64,000 nucleotides of DNA from NCBI RefSeq assembly GCF_900101345.1, contig NZ_FMUX01000007.1, positions 64,738 through 128,737 on the forward strand, in the 5' to 3' direction. The notes beneath the pieces are model-generated. The model was not told where the DNA came from, searched no databases, and worked only from the letters and a program-made list of their open reading frames with translations. The DNA comes from Desulfoluna spongiiphila. GTDB taxonomy: Bacteria; Desulfobacterota; Desulfobacteria; Desulfobacterales; Desulfolunaceae. Position 1 is the stretch's first letter, and each line of letters begins with the position of its first letter. A program made the translations under genes and the position numbers. Below are positions 38,417 to 46,298 of this stretch, piece by piece.

Positions 38417-38634
38417 GCCTCCGGCGGCCCTGCCGGGGGCCAAACGTTTGAAAAGTTTGACAAACAGGCATTAAGCGCGATGTTGGTTCATTCAAATGCA
38501 CTCGTATTTCCAATGATTTCGTCTGATGTGCATACCTGCGCTTTTATTGTTCAGCCCCCTGGCCTGAATAATAAAAGCGCAGGCAGCCGAAAAGTTTTTG
38601 CGGAGCTTTTTTCAAAAAGCGACCCGCCGGAGGC
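38417..38634 (+). repeat. Modular repeat IV (A half and inverted C half)
   Basis: Left A half (GCCTCCGGCGGCCCTGCCGG then GGGGCCAAACGTTTGAAAAG). The right C half is AGTTTTTGCGGAGC, TTTTTTCAAAAAGCGACCC and the end CCGCCGGAGGC. Between them lies a long hairpin: CCTGCGCTTTTATT (38535-38548) pairs perfectly with 38570-38583, with further pairing inside. Located in the divergent gap djlA / rsmE (38151-38743); outside the element I see nothing. Confidence 0.75.
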
Positions 38635-38743
38635 AACTTGCAGCTAAATACGTTTGCCCTGCCACCGCCCCTGAGGCTCCTCGACAAGGTCTCATCATCA
38701 ATGCTACAAGGAAAAGATTTGTGATGCACCACTCTTCGAACCG

Positions 38744-39487
38744 ATGAACCCCATGGAACACATACGGATGAACCTGATCCTTCTTTTTGATGATGATTTT
38801 ACCCAAGGGCAGACCACAGCCCGGCTGACGGGACGACGCCTTCGCCACGTCAAAGAGGTCCACCGGGCCAAGGTGGGAGATACCCTGACTGTGGGTCGCC
38901 TTGACGGCAACCTGGGAACCGGTGAGGTCCTCTCCATGGATAAAGACGCCATGGAACTGGCCGTGAGCCTGGACGCGCCGCCGCCACCGCCCCTTCCCCT
39001 CACCCTGATTCTTGCCCTTCCAAGGCCCAAGGTCCTCAACCGGGTGATCATCGCCGCCACCAGCATGGGGGTGAAGCGACTGGTCCTGCTCAATGCCGTC
39101 CGGGTGGAAAAAAGCTTCTGGCAAAGCCCGCGGCTGTCCGAGGAGAACCTCCTTTCCCAGCGGGTCCTGGGCCTGGAGCAGGCCAAAGACACCCGGCTTC
39201 CGGAGATTCTGTTAAAAAACCGGTTCAAGCCCTTTGTGGAAGATGAACTGCCGGCCATGGCCGTCGGCACGGAAAAACTGGCGGCCCACCCCTACGACGC
39301 CGTCCCCTGCCCCGTCCGGGTGGACGGTCCCGTCACCCTTGCCGTGGGCCCGGAAGGGGGCTTTATCCCCTATGAGATGGACAAACTCAAGGAAGCCGGC
39401 TTCCAGGCTGTCTCCATGGGAGAACGCATCCTGAGAGTGGAATCGGCCATTCCGGCTCTTCTCTCACGCCTGTACCCAACCTTTTAG
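38744..39487 (+). CDS. rsmE: 16S rRNA m3U1498 methyltransferase RsmE
   Basis: 247 aa. SPOUT-class enzyme that methylates U1498 of 16S rRNA. The N-terminal PUA-like part carries TGRRLRHVKEVHRAKVGDTL. The knotted SAM-binding part has ATSMGVKRLVLLNAVRVEKS, LAVGPEGGFIPYEMDKLKEA and LGERILRVE-like MGERILRVESAIPALLSRLY. An alternative ATG lies 24 nt downstream (38768); neither has a strong ribosome site. Followed 31 nt later by the phosphoesterase. Confidence 0.93.
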   Translation: MNPMEHIRMNLILLFDDDFTQGQTTARLTGRRLRHVKEVHRAKVGDTLTVGRLDGNLGTGEVLSMDKDAMELAVSLDAPPPPPLPLTLILALPRPKVLNRVIIAATSMGVKRLVLLNAVRVEKSFWQSPRLSEENLLSQRVLGLEQAKDTRLPEILLKNRFKPFVEDELPAMAVGTEKLAAHPYDAVPCPVRVDGPVTLAVGPEGGFIPYEMDKLKEAGFQAVSMGERILRVESAIPALLSRLYPTF

Positions 39488-39518
39488 CACTCACATGAAC
39501 CCGACAACAGGATCCACC

Positions 39519-40043
39519 ATGCCCCACCAACTGATCATCACGGCCGATATCCACGGCCACCTGCCCACCTGGCGCCTCATCAAGGCCCAGCTGAAGCCCG
39601 GCGACGGCCTGGCCGTAGCCGGCGACCTCTTTGACACGGTTTACGGCAAGAGCCACCCGGACTACGACCCCGACACCATCCGGCACGAGTTTAAGGCCCT
39701 GGCCGGGCCCACCTGGTATGTCTGCGGAAACTGCGACCACCCCGATTTTTTCTCCGGGGAGCTGACGGCCTCCTTCTCCTGGGAAGGCACCACCCTGCTC
39801 CTGGCCCACGGACACCGCCACCTGCCGGACCTCACCGACTACGACATCGTGGTCCAGGGCCACACCCACGTCTCCCGACTGGACACCCTCATGGGCAAGG
39901 TCTTCCTCAACCCGGGCTCACCGGCCCGCCCCCGGGGCGGCCACCAGGGCTTTGCCCGGCTCACGGGCACCCGCCTCGAACTGGTGGACCTGGCCTCGGG
40001 AAAGGTGGTGGATCACCTCGACCTTCCCGGCCGGACCGCCTGA
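39519..40043 (+). CDS. YfcE/MJ0936-type metallophosphodiesterase
   Basis: 174 aa from the ATG after CAGGATCCACC. Metallophosphatase motifs in order: TADIHGHL, GLAVAGDLFDTV, VCGNCDHPD, LLAHGHRH and VVQGHTHVSRL, then FLNPGSPARPRGG, matching YfcE, a manganese-dependent phosphodiesterase on artificial substrates. Biological substrate unknown. Second gene after rsmE, probably one operon. A related protein is encoded at 62459. Confidence 0.9.
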   Translation: MPHQLIITADIHGHLPTWRLIKAQLKPGDGLAVAGDLFDTVYGKSHPDYDPDTIRHEFKALAGPTWYVCGNCDHPDFFSGELTASFSWEGTTLLLAHGHRHLPDLTDYDIVVQGHTHVSRLDTLMGKVFLNPGSPARPRGGHQGFARLTGTRLELVDLASGKVVDHLDLPGRTA

Positions 40044-40061
40044 ATCAGGGGCAAAAACAAT

Positions 40062-40316
40062 GCCTCCGGCGGCGAGGTGTGTCACCTCGAAAGCAGGGTG
40101 CGAATGCGTTTTCCCCTTCGTTCCTCGGGGAAAATCACATTCGCCTTTCATTGAAGAAATGATGAGGACATCTTGTCAGATAGCTGTTTGAGAAGAAGAT
40201 TTTAAAATCTTTTCGATTCATTCGAAGGGGTTTGCTTTCCGGCTCAGTTCGACGTAACGAACACGCAACCGGAATGTTTTTGCTGAGCTTTTCTCAAAAA
40301 ACGACCCGCCGGAGGC
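40062..40316 (+). repeat. Modular repeat V (B half and inverted C half)
   Basis: Left B half: GCCTCCGGCGG, hairpin CGAGGTGTGTCACCTCG, long stem GCGAATGCGTTTTCCCC, TTCGTTCCTCG, GGGGAAAATCACATTCGC. Right C half: TGTTTTTGCTGAGCTTTTCT, CAAAAAACGACCC, end CCGCCGGAGGC. It fills the gap between convergent phosphoesterase and pilT genes. Confidence 0.85.
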
Positions 40317-40333
40317 ATCGTCTCTTAAAAAAA

Positions 40334-41392
40334 TCACGTGTGTTTCATGGCATCGAAGAGGGATTTGTCCATGGCCTTTTCATAGGCGGCGCCGCCGGTG
40401 ATCGTCTTGGCCGTCACCAGCTGCATGAGGTGCTGGTCCATGGACTGCATGCCCTGGGAGGTACCCGTCTGGATCATGGAGTTGATCTGGGCGATCTTGC
40501 CGCTTCGGATGACGCTGGCAAGGGCCGTGGAGCCCAAAAGGATCTCGTTGGCCGCACAGCGGCCCGTTCCGTCGGCGGTCTTGAGCAGCTGCTGGGCGAT
40601 CACCGCCCTCAACGATTCGGAGAACATGGTGCGCACCTGCGCCTGCTGGTCCGCGGGAAAGGCGTTGATCACGCGGTCCACGGTTTTGGAAGCACTGTTG
40701 GTGTGAAGGGTTCCGAAAACAAGGATCCCCAGCTCGGCGCAGGTCAGGGCCAGGCTGATGGTCTCCTTGTCCCGCATCTCGCCCACCAGGATGATGTCCG
40801 GGTCTTCGCGGCCCGCCACCTTCAGGGCGTCGGCAAAACTTGTCGCATGGGTGCCGATCTCCCGCTGGGTGAAGATGCAGCGGCGATTCTGGTGCACGAA
40901 CTCCAGGGGGTCTTCGATGGTTATAATGTGGGCTTCCCGGCTCTTGTTGATGTAGTCGATCATGGCGGCCAGGGTGGTGGACTTGCCGCTCCCCGTGGGG
41001 CCGGTAACAAGGACCAGGCCCTTGGGAAAATCGGCGATGGTCTTGAGCACCTCGGGCAAGCCGAGCTGCTCTAAGGTCAGGATCTCGGTGGGGATCATCC
41101 GAAACACCGCCCCGGGGCCGTTGTGGTGGTAGAAAAAATTGCACCGGAACCGGCCCACCCCTTCCAGCTCATAGGCCATGTCCAGGTCGAGGTTGGCCTC
41201 GAACTCCGTCTGTTTTTCCCCGGGAAGGATCTCAAAAAGGACCTCGGTCATCCGATTCCGGTCCAGGACGGGGTGAGCGGTCTCCACGAGCTCCCCTTTT
41301 AAGCGCAACAGGGGCGGTCGCCCAACGACCATGTGAAGGTCGCTTGCCCCTTTCTCATTCAACTCTCTGAAGTAGGTATCAATAACTGCCAC
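40334..41392 (-). CDS. pilT: Type IV pilus retraction ATPase PilT
   Basis: 352 aa. Hexameric secretion-superfamily ATPase that depolymerises type IV pili for twitching. N-terminal PAS-like part GASDLHMVVGRPPLLRLKGE; Walker A GPTGSGKSTT; Asp box TIEDPLEFVH; Walker B ALREDPDIILVGEMRD-type region (GREDPDIILVGEMRD); His box GTLHTNSASKTVDR; the C-terminal AIRDGK-like loop is SVIRSGKIAQINSMIQTG. Encoded 58 nt downstream of a paralogue. No pilB, pilC or pilin genes are in this window. Confidence 0.93.
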   Translation of the reverse strand: MAVIDTYFRELNEKGASDLHMVVGRPPLLRLKGELVETAHPVLDRNRMTEVLFEILPGEKQTEFEANLDLDMAYELEGVGRFRCNFFYHHNGPGAVFRMIPTEILTLEQLGLPEVLKTIADFPKGLVLVTGPTGSGKSTTLAAMIDYINKSREAHIITIEDPLEFVHQNRRCIFTQREIGTHATSFADALKVAGREDPDIILVGEMRDKETISLALTCAELGILVFGTLHTNSASKTVDRVINAFPADQQAQVRTMFSESLRAVIAQQLLKTADGTGRCAANEILLGSTALASVIRSGKIAQINSMIQTGTSQGMQSMDQHLMQLVTAKTITGGAAYEKAMDKSLFDAMKHT

Positions 41393-41450
41393 ACGCTCTC
41401 CTGCCGACGGCCCCGGCCGTCCGTATCCGTTCCATGATCATCCCTTCGCA

Positions 41451-42518
41451 TCACCCTGCCAGTTTGGCCTTGAGCTGCCGCTGCAATGTCTCTGACTCCA
41501 CATGCATCAGGGCCGTCTCCACGCTGATGAGCCCCTCGTCCAGAAGATCCTTTACGGACTCGTCCATGAGCTTCATGCCCAGGCCCTTGCCCGTCTGCAT
41601 GAGGTTGGGAATCTGGAACACCTTGGAATCCCGGATCAAGCCCGCCACCGGCAAATTCACCATGAGGATCTCCGCGGCCATGAGCATGCGGTCCTCGGTG
41701 TCCGAAGGAATAAGCTTCTGGGTCACGACGGCCTTGAGGGTCTCGGCCAGGGTGGCCCGGATCTGGGACTGCTCACCCGGCGGGTAGGAGTCGATGATGC
41801 GGTCCACGGTTTTCGGTGCGTTGGTGGTGGAGAGGGTGCCGATGACAAGGTGCCCCGTCTCGGCGGCACTGATGGCAAGGGAGATGGTCTCAAGGTCCCG
41901 AAGCTCACCGATGACGATGACGTCCGGGTCCTCCCTCAAGGCCCCTTTAAGGGCGTTGAGATACGAGTGGGTGTCCCGCCCCACCTGCCTCTGGTTCACC
42001 ACCCCCTTTTTTTTGGGGTGAACAAACTCAATGGGGTCTTCCACGGTGAGGATATGGTGGGCCTTGCGTTCGTTGATAAAGTCCACCATGGCAGCCAGGG
42101 TGGTGGTTTTGCCCATCCCCGTGGCCCCGGTGACCAGGATCAGCCCCTGGTGCTGGTCCAGAACCTTCGCCACCACCTCGGGAAGCCCGGTCTCTGAAAG
42201 GAGAGGAATGGCGGGGGGAATCATGCGAAATGCCGCGCTCAGACCGCGGTTGTGGGCCATGGCGCTTCCCCTGAAGCGACCCAGCCCTTTGATCTCGTAG
42301 GAGAAATCAAGCTGATTTTCCCGGGCCAGGTGCGCCTTCTCCTCGTCGGAGAGCAACTCGGTGATCAACCGCTGCGTCTGGTCCGTGGTGAGCTTGGGAG
42401 TCCTGGTTTTAACCAGCCCCCCTTTTCTGCGCAGGATAATCGGTTCACCCGGTACCACGTGCACGTCCGATGCCCGCAAGTTGACCCCGGCCTGAAAAAC
42501 CTTGTCCAATTCTGCCAT
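41451..42518 (-). CDS. Second PilT/PilU-family ATPase
   Basis: 355 aa; start at the ATG 6 nt after GGAGG (42518), although the frame is open further upstream. Same domain order as PilT: NLRASDVHVVPGEPIILRRK, Walker A GATGMGKTTT, TVEDPIEFVHPKKKG, LREDPDVIVIGELRD, GTLSTTNAPKTVDR, and C-terminal LIRDSKVFQIPNLMQTGKGL. The Walker A Met in place of Ser and the STTNA version of the His box distinguish it from its neighbour. It may be a PilU-like accessory retraction motor. Operon: small protein, this gene, pilT. Confidence 0.9.
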   Translation of the reverse strand: MAELDKVFQAGVNLRASDVHVVPGEPIILRRKGGLVKTRTPKLTTDQTQRLITELLSDEEKAHLARENQLDFSYEIKGLGRFRGSAMAHNRGLSAAFRMIPPAIPLLSETGLPEVVAKVLDQHQGLILVTGATGMGKTTTLAAMVDFINERKAHHILTVEDPIEFVHPKKKGVVNQRQVGRDTHSYLNALKGALREDPDVIVIGELRDLETISLAISAAETGHLVIGTLSTTNAPKTVDRIIDSYPPGEQSQIRATLAETLKAVVTQKLIPSDTEDRMLMAAEILMVNLPVAGLIRDSKVFQIPNLMQTGKGLGMKLMDESVKDLLDEGLISVETALMHVESETLQRQLKAKLAG

Positions 42519-42538
42519 GTATGACCTCCGGGTCCCGG

Positions 42539-43000
42539 TTATGAGTCTTCGTCGGGGATGACCCAAAGGTACTGGGTTGTGGATACAAACACGATGGAGC
42601 GGACAGATTCTCCGTCCACCGCCACGCGGGACACCTCGCTGAACATGTCGGTGTTTTTCAAAAAATAATCGGAGACCCTGTCGTAACCGGTGATATCGAT
42701 CTCTCCGCTCACCACCTGGCCGTTGGTCATCTTCATCTTCATTTTGCGGTAGATGGCGACCTTTCTCTCGGACAAATCGCCGTTTCTGACCTCCACCCAG
42801 AGGATATGCTTTTTCGGAACGATCATGGGGCGCCGACTCTCGTCCTCCCCGTTGACGGCTTCGTACATCACGATATCGGACTCGTTGTCCAGGAGAAAGG
42901 TCCGGATGTCCCGGCCCACGATGTTCACGAGTCCATCGAGTTGGCTGTTGTTCGATAGACACAAGGTAATTTCACAGTCTTTTTTAGGGTAGATACCCAT
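42539..43000 (-). CDS. Conserved small protein upstream of the pilT pair
   Basis: 153 aa, beginning MGIYPKKDCEITLCLSNNSQ. Predominantly beta-strand: LDGLVNIVGRDIRTFLLDNE, then HILWVEVRNGDLSERKVAIY, then VVSGEIDITGYDRVSDYF and IVFVSTTQYLWVIPDEDS. The two halves look like a duplicated strand-rich unit that might be Sm-like. I recall similar proteins beside pilus ATPases under a DUF name, but cannot confirm it. The 20-nt gap to the ATPase gene indicates an operon, suggesting a regulatory or adaptor role in pilus retraction. Confidence 0.75.
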   Translation of the reverse strand: MGIYPKKDCEITLCLSNNSQLDGLVNIVGRDIRTFLLDNESDIVMYEAVNGEDESRRPMIVPKKHILWVEVRNGDLSERKVAIYRKMKMKMTNGQVVSGEIDITGYDRVSDYFLKNTDMFSEVSRVAVDGESVRSIVFVSTTQYLWVIPDEDS

Positions 43001-43243
43001 ACGCGCTCCTTCCTGGCGAGCTTAACCGGTCGCGTCGTCGCGATGCCTGGCCCGGTTATCAATCCGTTCACGGTAGAGGTCCACAGGTTGCCACTACCTC
43101 CCTTATCGTCTCAAACACGGTGAAAATTGATCCTTTTTTTCCGTCTTGTAATATCCCGATAAACCTTATAAATATAAACTGCATTGAATTTTTTTGTCAA
43201 TTATTAAACAATTGTTAGCATCTATTTATCATTGGGAATTCAC

Positions 43244-43642
43244 ATGAAACCAGAGGGAACCAGTATCCTGCTCATCAATCCACAGAACAAGGTGCTGCTC
43301 ATGCTCAGGGACGACCTGCCCCACCTTCCCTGTCCCAATATGTGGGACCTGCCGGGGGGGCATGTGGAGGCAGGCGAAACGCCGGAAGCCTGCATCCAAC
43401 GGGAGCTCCTTGAAGAGATTGGATTTTGTCCCGACCTCATCCGCCCCTTCGGGGTCTATGATTTCCCCGACCGCCTTGAATATGTCTTCACCGCCCGGGC
43501 TGATTTTGATCCTGAAACCGTGCACTTGACCGAGGGGCAGAAAATTGCCTGGTTCTCCTTTGACGAGGCCGATGCCCTGGACCTCGCCTTCGGATTCAAC
43601 CTGGTGATTACCCATTGGGGGGAGAAGCGGGCGTCCGATTGA
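43244..43642 (+). CDS. NUDIX hydrolase
   Basis: 132 aa from the ATG at 43244 (GGGAA 7 nt upstream); an in-frame TTG at 43232 is less likely. The Nudix box is complete: GGHVEAGETPEACIQREL followed by LEEIG. Members cleave nucleoside diphosphates linked to another group, often as housekeeping. The C-terminal half shows YVFTARADFDPETVHLTEGQ, a common MutT-like layout. Substrate unknown. The upstream AT-rich segment (43140-43230) probably contains the promoter. Confidence 0.9.
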   Translation: MKPEGTSILLINPQNKVLLMLRDDLPHLPCPNMWDLPGGHVEAGETPEACIQRELLEEIGFCPDLIRPFGVYDFPDRLEYVFTARADFDPETVHLTEGQKIAWFSFDEADALDLAFGFNLVITHWGEKRASD

Positions 43643-43759
43643 CACCGCAGGTTAAAATACACTAAAATGCGCCGATACAATTGCCGATACTATTAGGGCG
43701 GGTGATTGATCATCTCCTGACATCAGCAAATCCATCAGTTGCCACCCCACGGAGAAGGC

Positions 43760-45091
43760 ATGGCCGACGAAAAGCGATACAGTGTGGAAGAGGCGGCAAA
43801 GGAGCTCGGAACAGGGGTTTCCACCCTTCTCCTGTGGAAACATATCTACAGCGAGTTCCTCTCCGGTACCGGAGATGCAGGGGAACAGACCCTCAGCCGT
43901 GAGGACATCCACCTTTTTACCTACATTTCCGAATGCACCGAATCAGGTCTCACCCGCGAGGAGATACGCCTGGCCTTACGGAACCGGGCGGCAGGCCAAG
44001 GGCCCCTCTTTTCCCGCAACGCTTTTCGACACGACGACGATGACGACATCCTCTCCCTCCTGGATGAGGACAACCCCACACCGGCCCTTCTGGCACGCCT
44101 CGTCATCCAGCAGCGTCGCCTCGCCGAAGCCGAAGAGCGCAAAGCCTCGGCCATGGAGCGCCGCATTGCCGTAGAAGAGGAGAAGTCCCGAAGCCTGTCA
44201 GCCATCCTCACCGCCTTGACCACCTCGGGCCTCCCCGTACCGGCCATGCAAGCGGCACAGCAGGCCCCTTACGTTCAACCCACCGTGCCTGCCGAGCCCT
44301 CCGAACCGGAAACCCCTCGAAACGATTCGCCCCCCCGGCCCGAACAGGCACCAGAAAAAACACCCCTGGACAATCACTTCGTCCCGGAGACCGACGACGT
44401 CCCCCTGGATGATCTCAGCGCCCTTGTCGATGCCCCGGCCCCGTTGCCCCAGGAGGACGTGGATGATCTCTGGAGCCTCATCGAAGACGATGCGCCCGGA
44501 CAGGATCCGGATATGGACAACCTCTGGGACCTCGTGGACACACCCGTCGAGGAAGACCTGGACGACCTCTGGGCCCTGCTGGACGAAACGCCCGGAAAAG
44601 GAGAGGAGGAGGAGCCGGACAATCTCTGGGACCTCATAGACGAACCGCCCCGTGAGCCCGAAAAAGCACCCATGAGCGACACGGGCCTGGACGACCTCTG
44701 GACCGTGGAAGACGAGCCACCGGTGCCTCCGGCAACCCCGGAAAAAGCCGAAAAACCCACCGGGGACGCCGACAACCTCTGGAACCTCGTGGACACACCA
44801 CCCCGGGAGGATCAGCCGCGTCCTGTTGCCGAACAGACGCCCAAAAAGATGCCGCGGCAGGTCCCCAGGCCAGCGGAGGAGCCTTCGCCCCTCCCCTCGG
44901 ACCCCGAGGCGTACAAAGATTTTATTTTAAAGGAAATCATCGGCATGAAACGCCGGGAAGGATTATCCGCCGCCCAGGTTGCTGAACGGCTTAACGAGGA
45001 GAGCAGGCCCACCTTCAGCGGCAAAGGCTCCTGGGGAGCCCGCACCATCGAAGGGATTTTCAGCATCATCGAAAAGGCCGGCCCCAAGTAG
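43760..45091 (+). CDS. Acidic protein with MerR-like N-terminus and tandem DDLW repeats
   Basis: 443 aa, start after GGAGAAGGC. Residues 1-75 look like a MerR-type helix-turn-helix (RYSVEEAAKELGTGVSTLLL, LTREEIRLALRNRAA). Residues 105-150 may form a coiled coil. Residues 217-346 contain seven short repeats of the form D-[DN]-L-[WS]-x-[LV]-x-[DE], spaced 16-30 residues within a Pro/Glu/Asp-rich linker; an eighth, DDILSLLDED, lies near residue 93. Residues 380-443 form a second small helical domain (LSAAQVAERLNEESRPTF, WGARTIEGIFSIIEKA) like the HTH of resolvases. The repeats look like short linear motifs for a multivalent partner. I do not know a characterised homologue. Confidence 0.8.
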   Translation: MADEKRYSVEEAAKELGTGVSTLLLWKHIYSEFLSGTGDAGEQTLSREDIHLFTYISECTESGLTREEIRLALRNRAAGQGPLFSRNAFRHDDDDDILSLLDEDNPTPALLARLVIQQRRLAEAEERKASAMERRIAVEEEKSRSLSAILTALTTSGLPVPAMQAAQQAPYVQPTVPAEPSEPETPRNDSPPRPEQAPEKTPLDNHFVPETDDVPLDDLSALVDAPAPLPQEDVDDLWSLIEDDAPGQDPDMDNLWDLVDTPVEEDLDDLWALLDETPGKGEEEEPDNLWDLIDEPPREPEKAPMSDTGLDDLWTVEDEPPVPPATPEKAEKPTGDADNLWNLVDTPPREDQPRPVAEQTPKKMPRQVPRPAEEPSPLPSDPEAYKDFILKEIIGMKRREGLSAAQVAERLNEESRPTFSGKGSWGARTIEGIFSIIEKAGPK

Positions 45092-45136
45092 CCCGCACAC
45101 ATAGTGCCACTCGGTGCCTTCCGGCCTCTCTGCTGC

Positions 45137-46075
45137 TTACTTGGCCCCGGCATCCAGGGCAAAACGGGTGTCCACGAACTTCTCCATGTCGATCTTGTCC
45201 GTCAGAATCCCCATCTCATCTTTCATGTAATCCTGAATCTTCGCCAGATCATCAATGACCGGAAAAAGCTCGTCCGTGGAGATGCGCTCTTTGGGCTCGG
45301 TGAGGACCTTGTAGATCAGGTCGCTGTTCTGCCCAAGAAAATCGGCACCGATGATGGAGGCCGGCTTTGGCTGGGCCTCCACGGCCATGCCGGAACGCAC
45401 CAGGCTGCGGGTCAGCTCGTGGACGGCATCGGGATTTTTCTCGATCACTTCGTCACGCATCACCAGCACGCAGCAGGGGTGCTTCGGCCAGAGATCACAC
45501 GAGAGGTGAAGCGCCTCCCCGTTGCCGCTGTTGATCACCTTGGTCCCGATGGGTTCGGCCACAATGAACCCGGCGATCTCGCCGTCCTCATCCAGGTCGA
45601 TGGCATCGGGCATCTGAAAGGGAGCCACCACCTCCAGGAACACGTCGGCTTTTTTGTCCCGGGTGGTACCGGGGTTGAGCCCCTTCTCTTTGAGAAGGCG
45701 GTGAAACAACATGTTATGCACCGACAGCTGATAGGGAATCAGGACCACCTTACCGGCAAAATCTTCGATACGCTGAATACCAGCACGCCGGCTCTTCACC
45801 AGGATGCTGCCCGATTTGTGGGTAAAAAGGATCAGCTTGATGCCCACGCCGGACTTGAAGATGTCCATGGCCGTGGGGGCAAGGATAAACGCACCGTCAA
45901 GGGCACCCGTGGCCAAATCGTCGGCCACCTCGTTCCACCCGTTTTTCAGCACCGGCTCAAGGGAACAGTGCTTGAAGGTCTCCATGCCCTTCCTCAACTT
46001 GAGATCCGTGACACCGAGAATCAGGTGATCGGTGATCCGCAAGTGACCAATCTTCAACACAGGCTTGTCCGTCAT
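45137..46075 (-). CDS. NMT1/SsuA-like substrate-binding protein without signal peptide
   Basis: 312 aa, starting MTDKPVLKIGHLRITDHLIL; upstream in-frame codons lack a ribosome site and add no signal sequence. The fold is that of periplasmic nitrate/sulphonate/thiamine-precursor binding proteins: DDLATGALDGAFILAPTAMD, VVLIPYQLSVHNMLFHRLLK, GFIVAEPIGTKVI, CCVLVMRDEVIEKNPDAVHE. No Sec, Tat or lipoprotein signal is visible, so it appears cytoplasmic. No permease or ATPase gene is adjacent. It may be a cytosolic sensor or an enzyme of the NMT1/THI5 type. CCVLV has adjacent cysteines. Confidence 0.75.
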   Translation of the reverse strand: MTDKPVLKIGHLRITDHLILGVTDLKLRKGMETFKHCSLEPVLKNGWNEVADDLATGALDGAFILAPTAMDIFKSGVGIKLILFTHKSGSILVKSRRAGIQRIEDFAGKVVLIPYQLSVHNMLFHRLLKEKGLNPGTTRDKKADVFLEVVAPFQMPDAIDLDEDGEIAGFIVAEPIGTKVINSGNGEALHLSCDLWPKHPCCVLVMRDEVIEKNPDAVHELTRSLVRSGMAVEAQPKPASIIGADFLGQNSDLIYKVLTEPKERISTDELFPVIDDLAKIQDYMKDEMGILTDKIDMEKFVDTRFALDAGAK

Positions 46076-46298
46076 ACATACACCGCTTAAAACACCAGAT
46101 GGGTTACCAGGCCCCGGTAAAAAAAAGAAACCACGGTTTCTAAGATCGGGCCTGAAACACGCCTCCAACTGGCATTGGAGGCGTGCCGCCGGTCATCTCC
46201 GGTGCATCTTTCCACCGGAATGTACGTTGAGAATGCCCTTTGTCCGAACAGCGCTGCCAAAGCCGCTGTGAGGGCATCGTTTTACGACCAGTTCAGAA

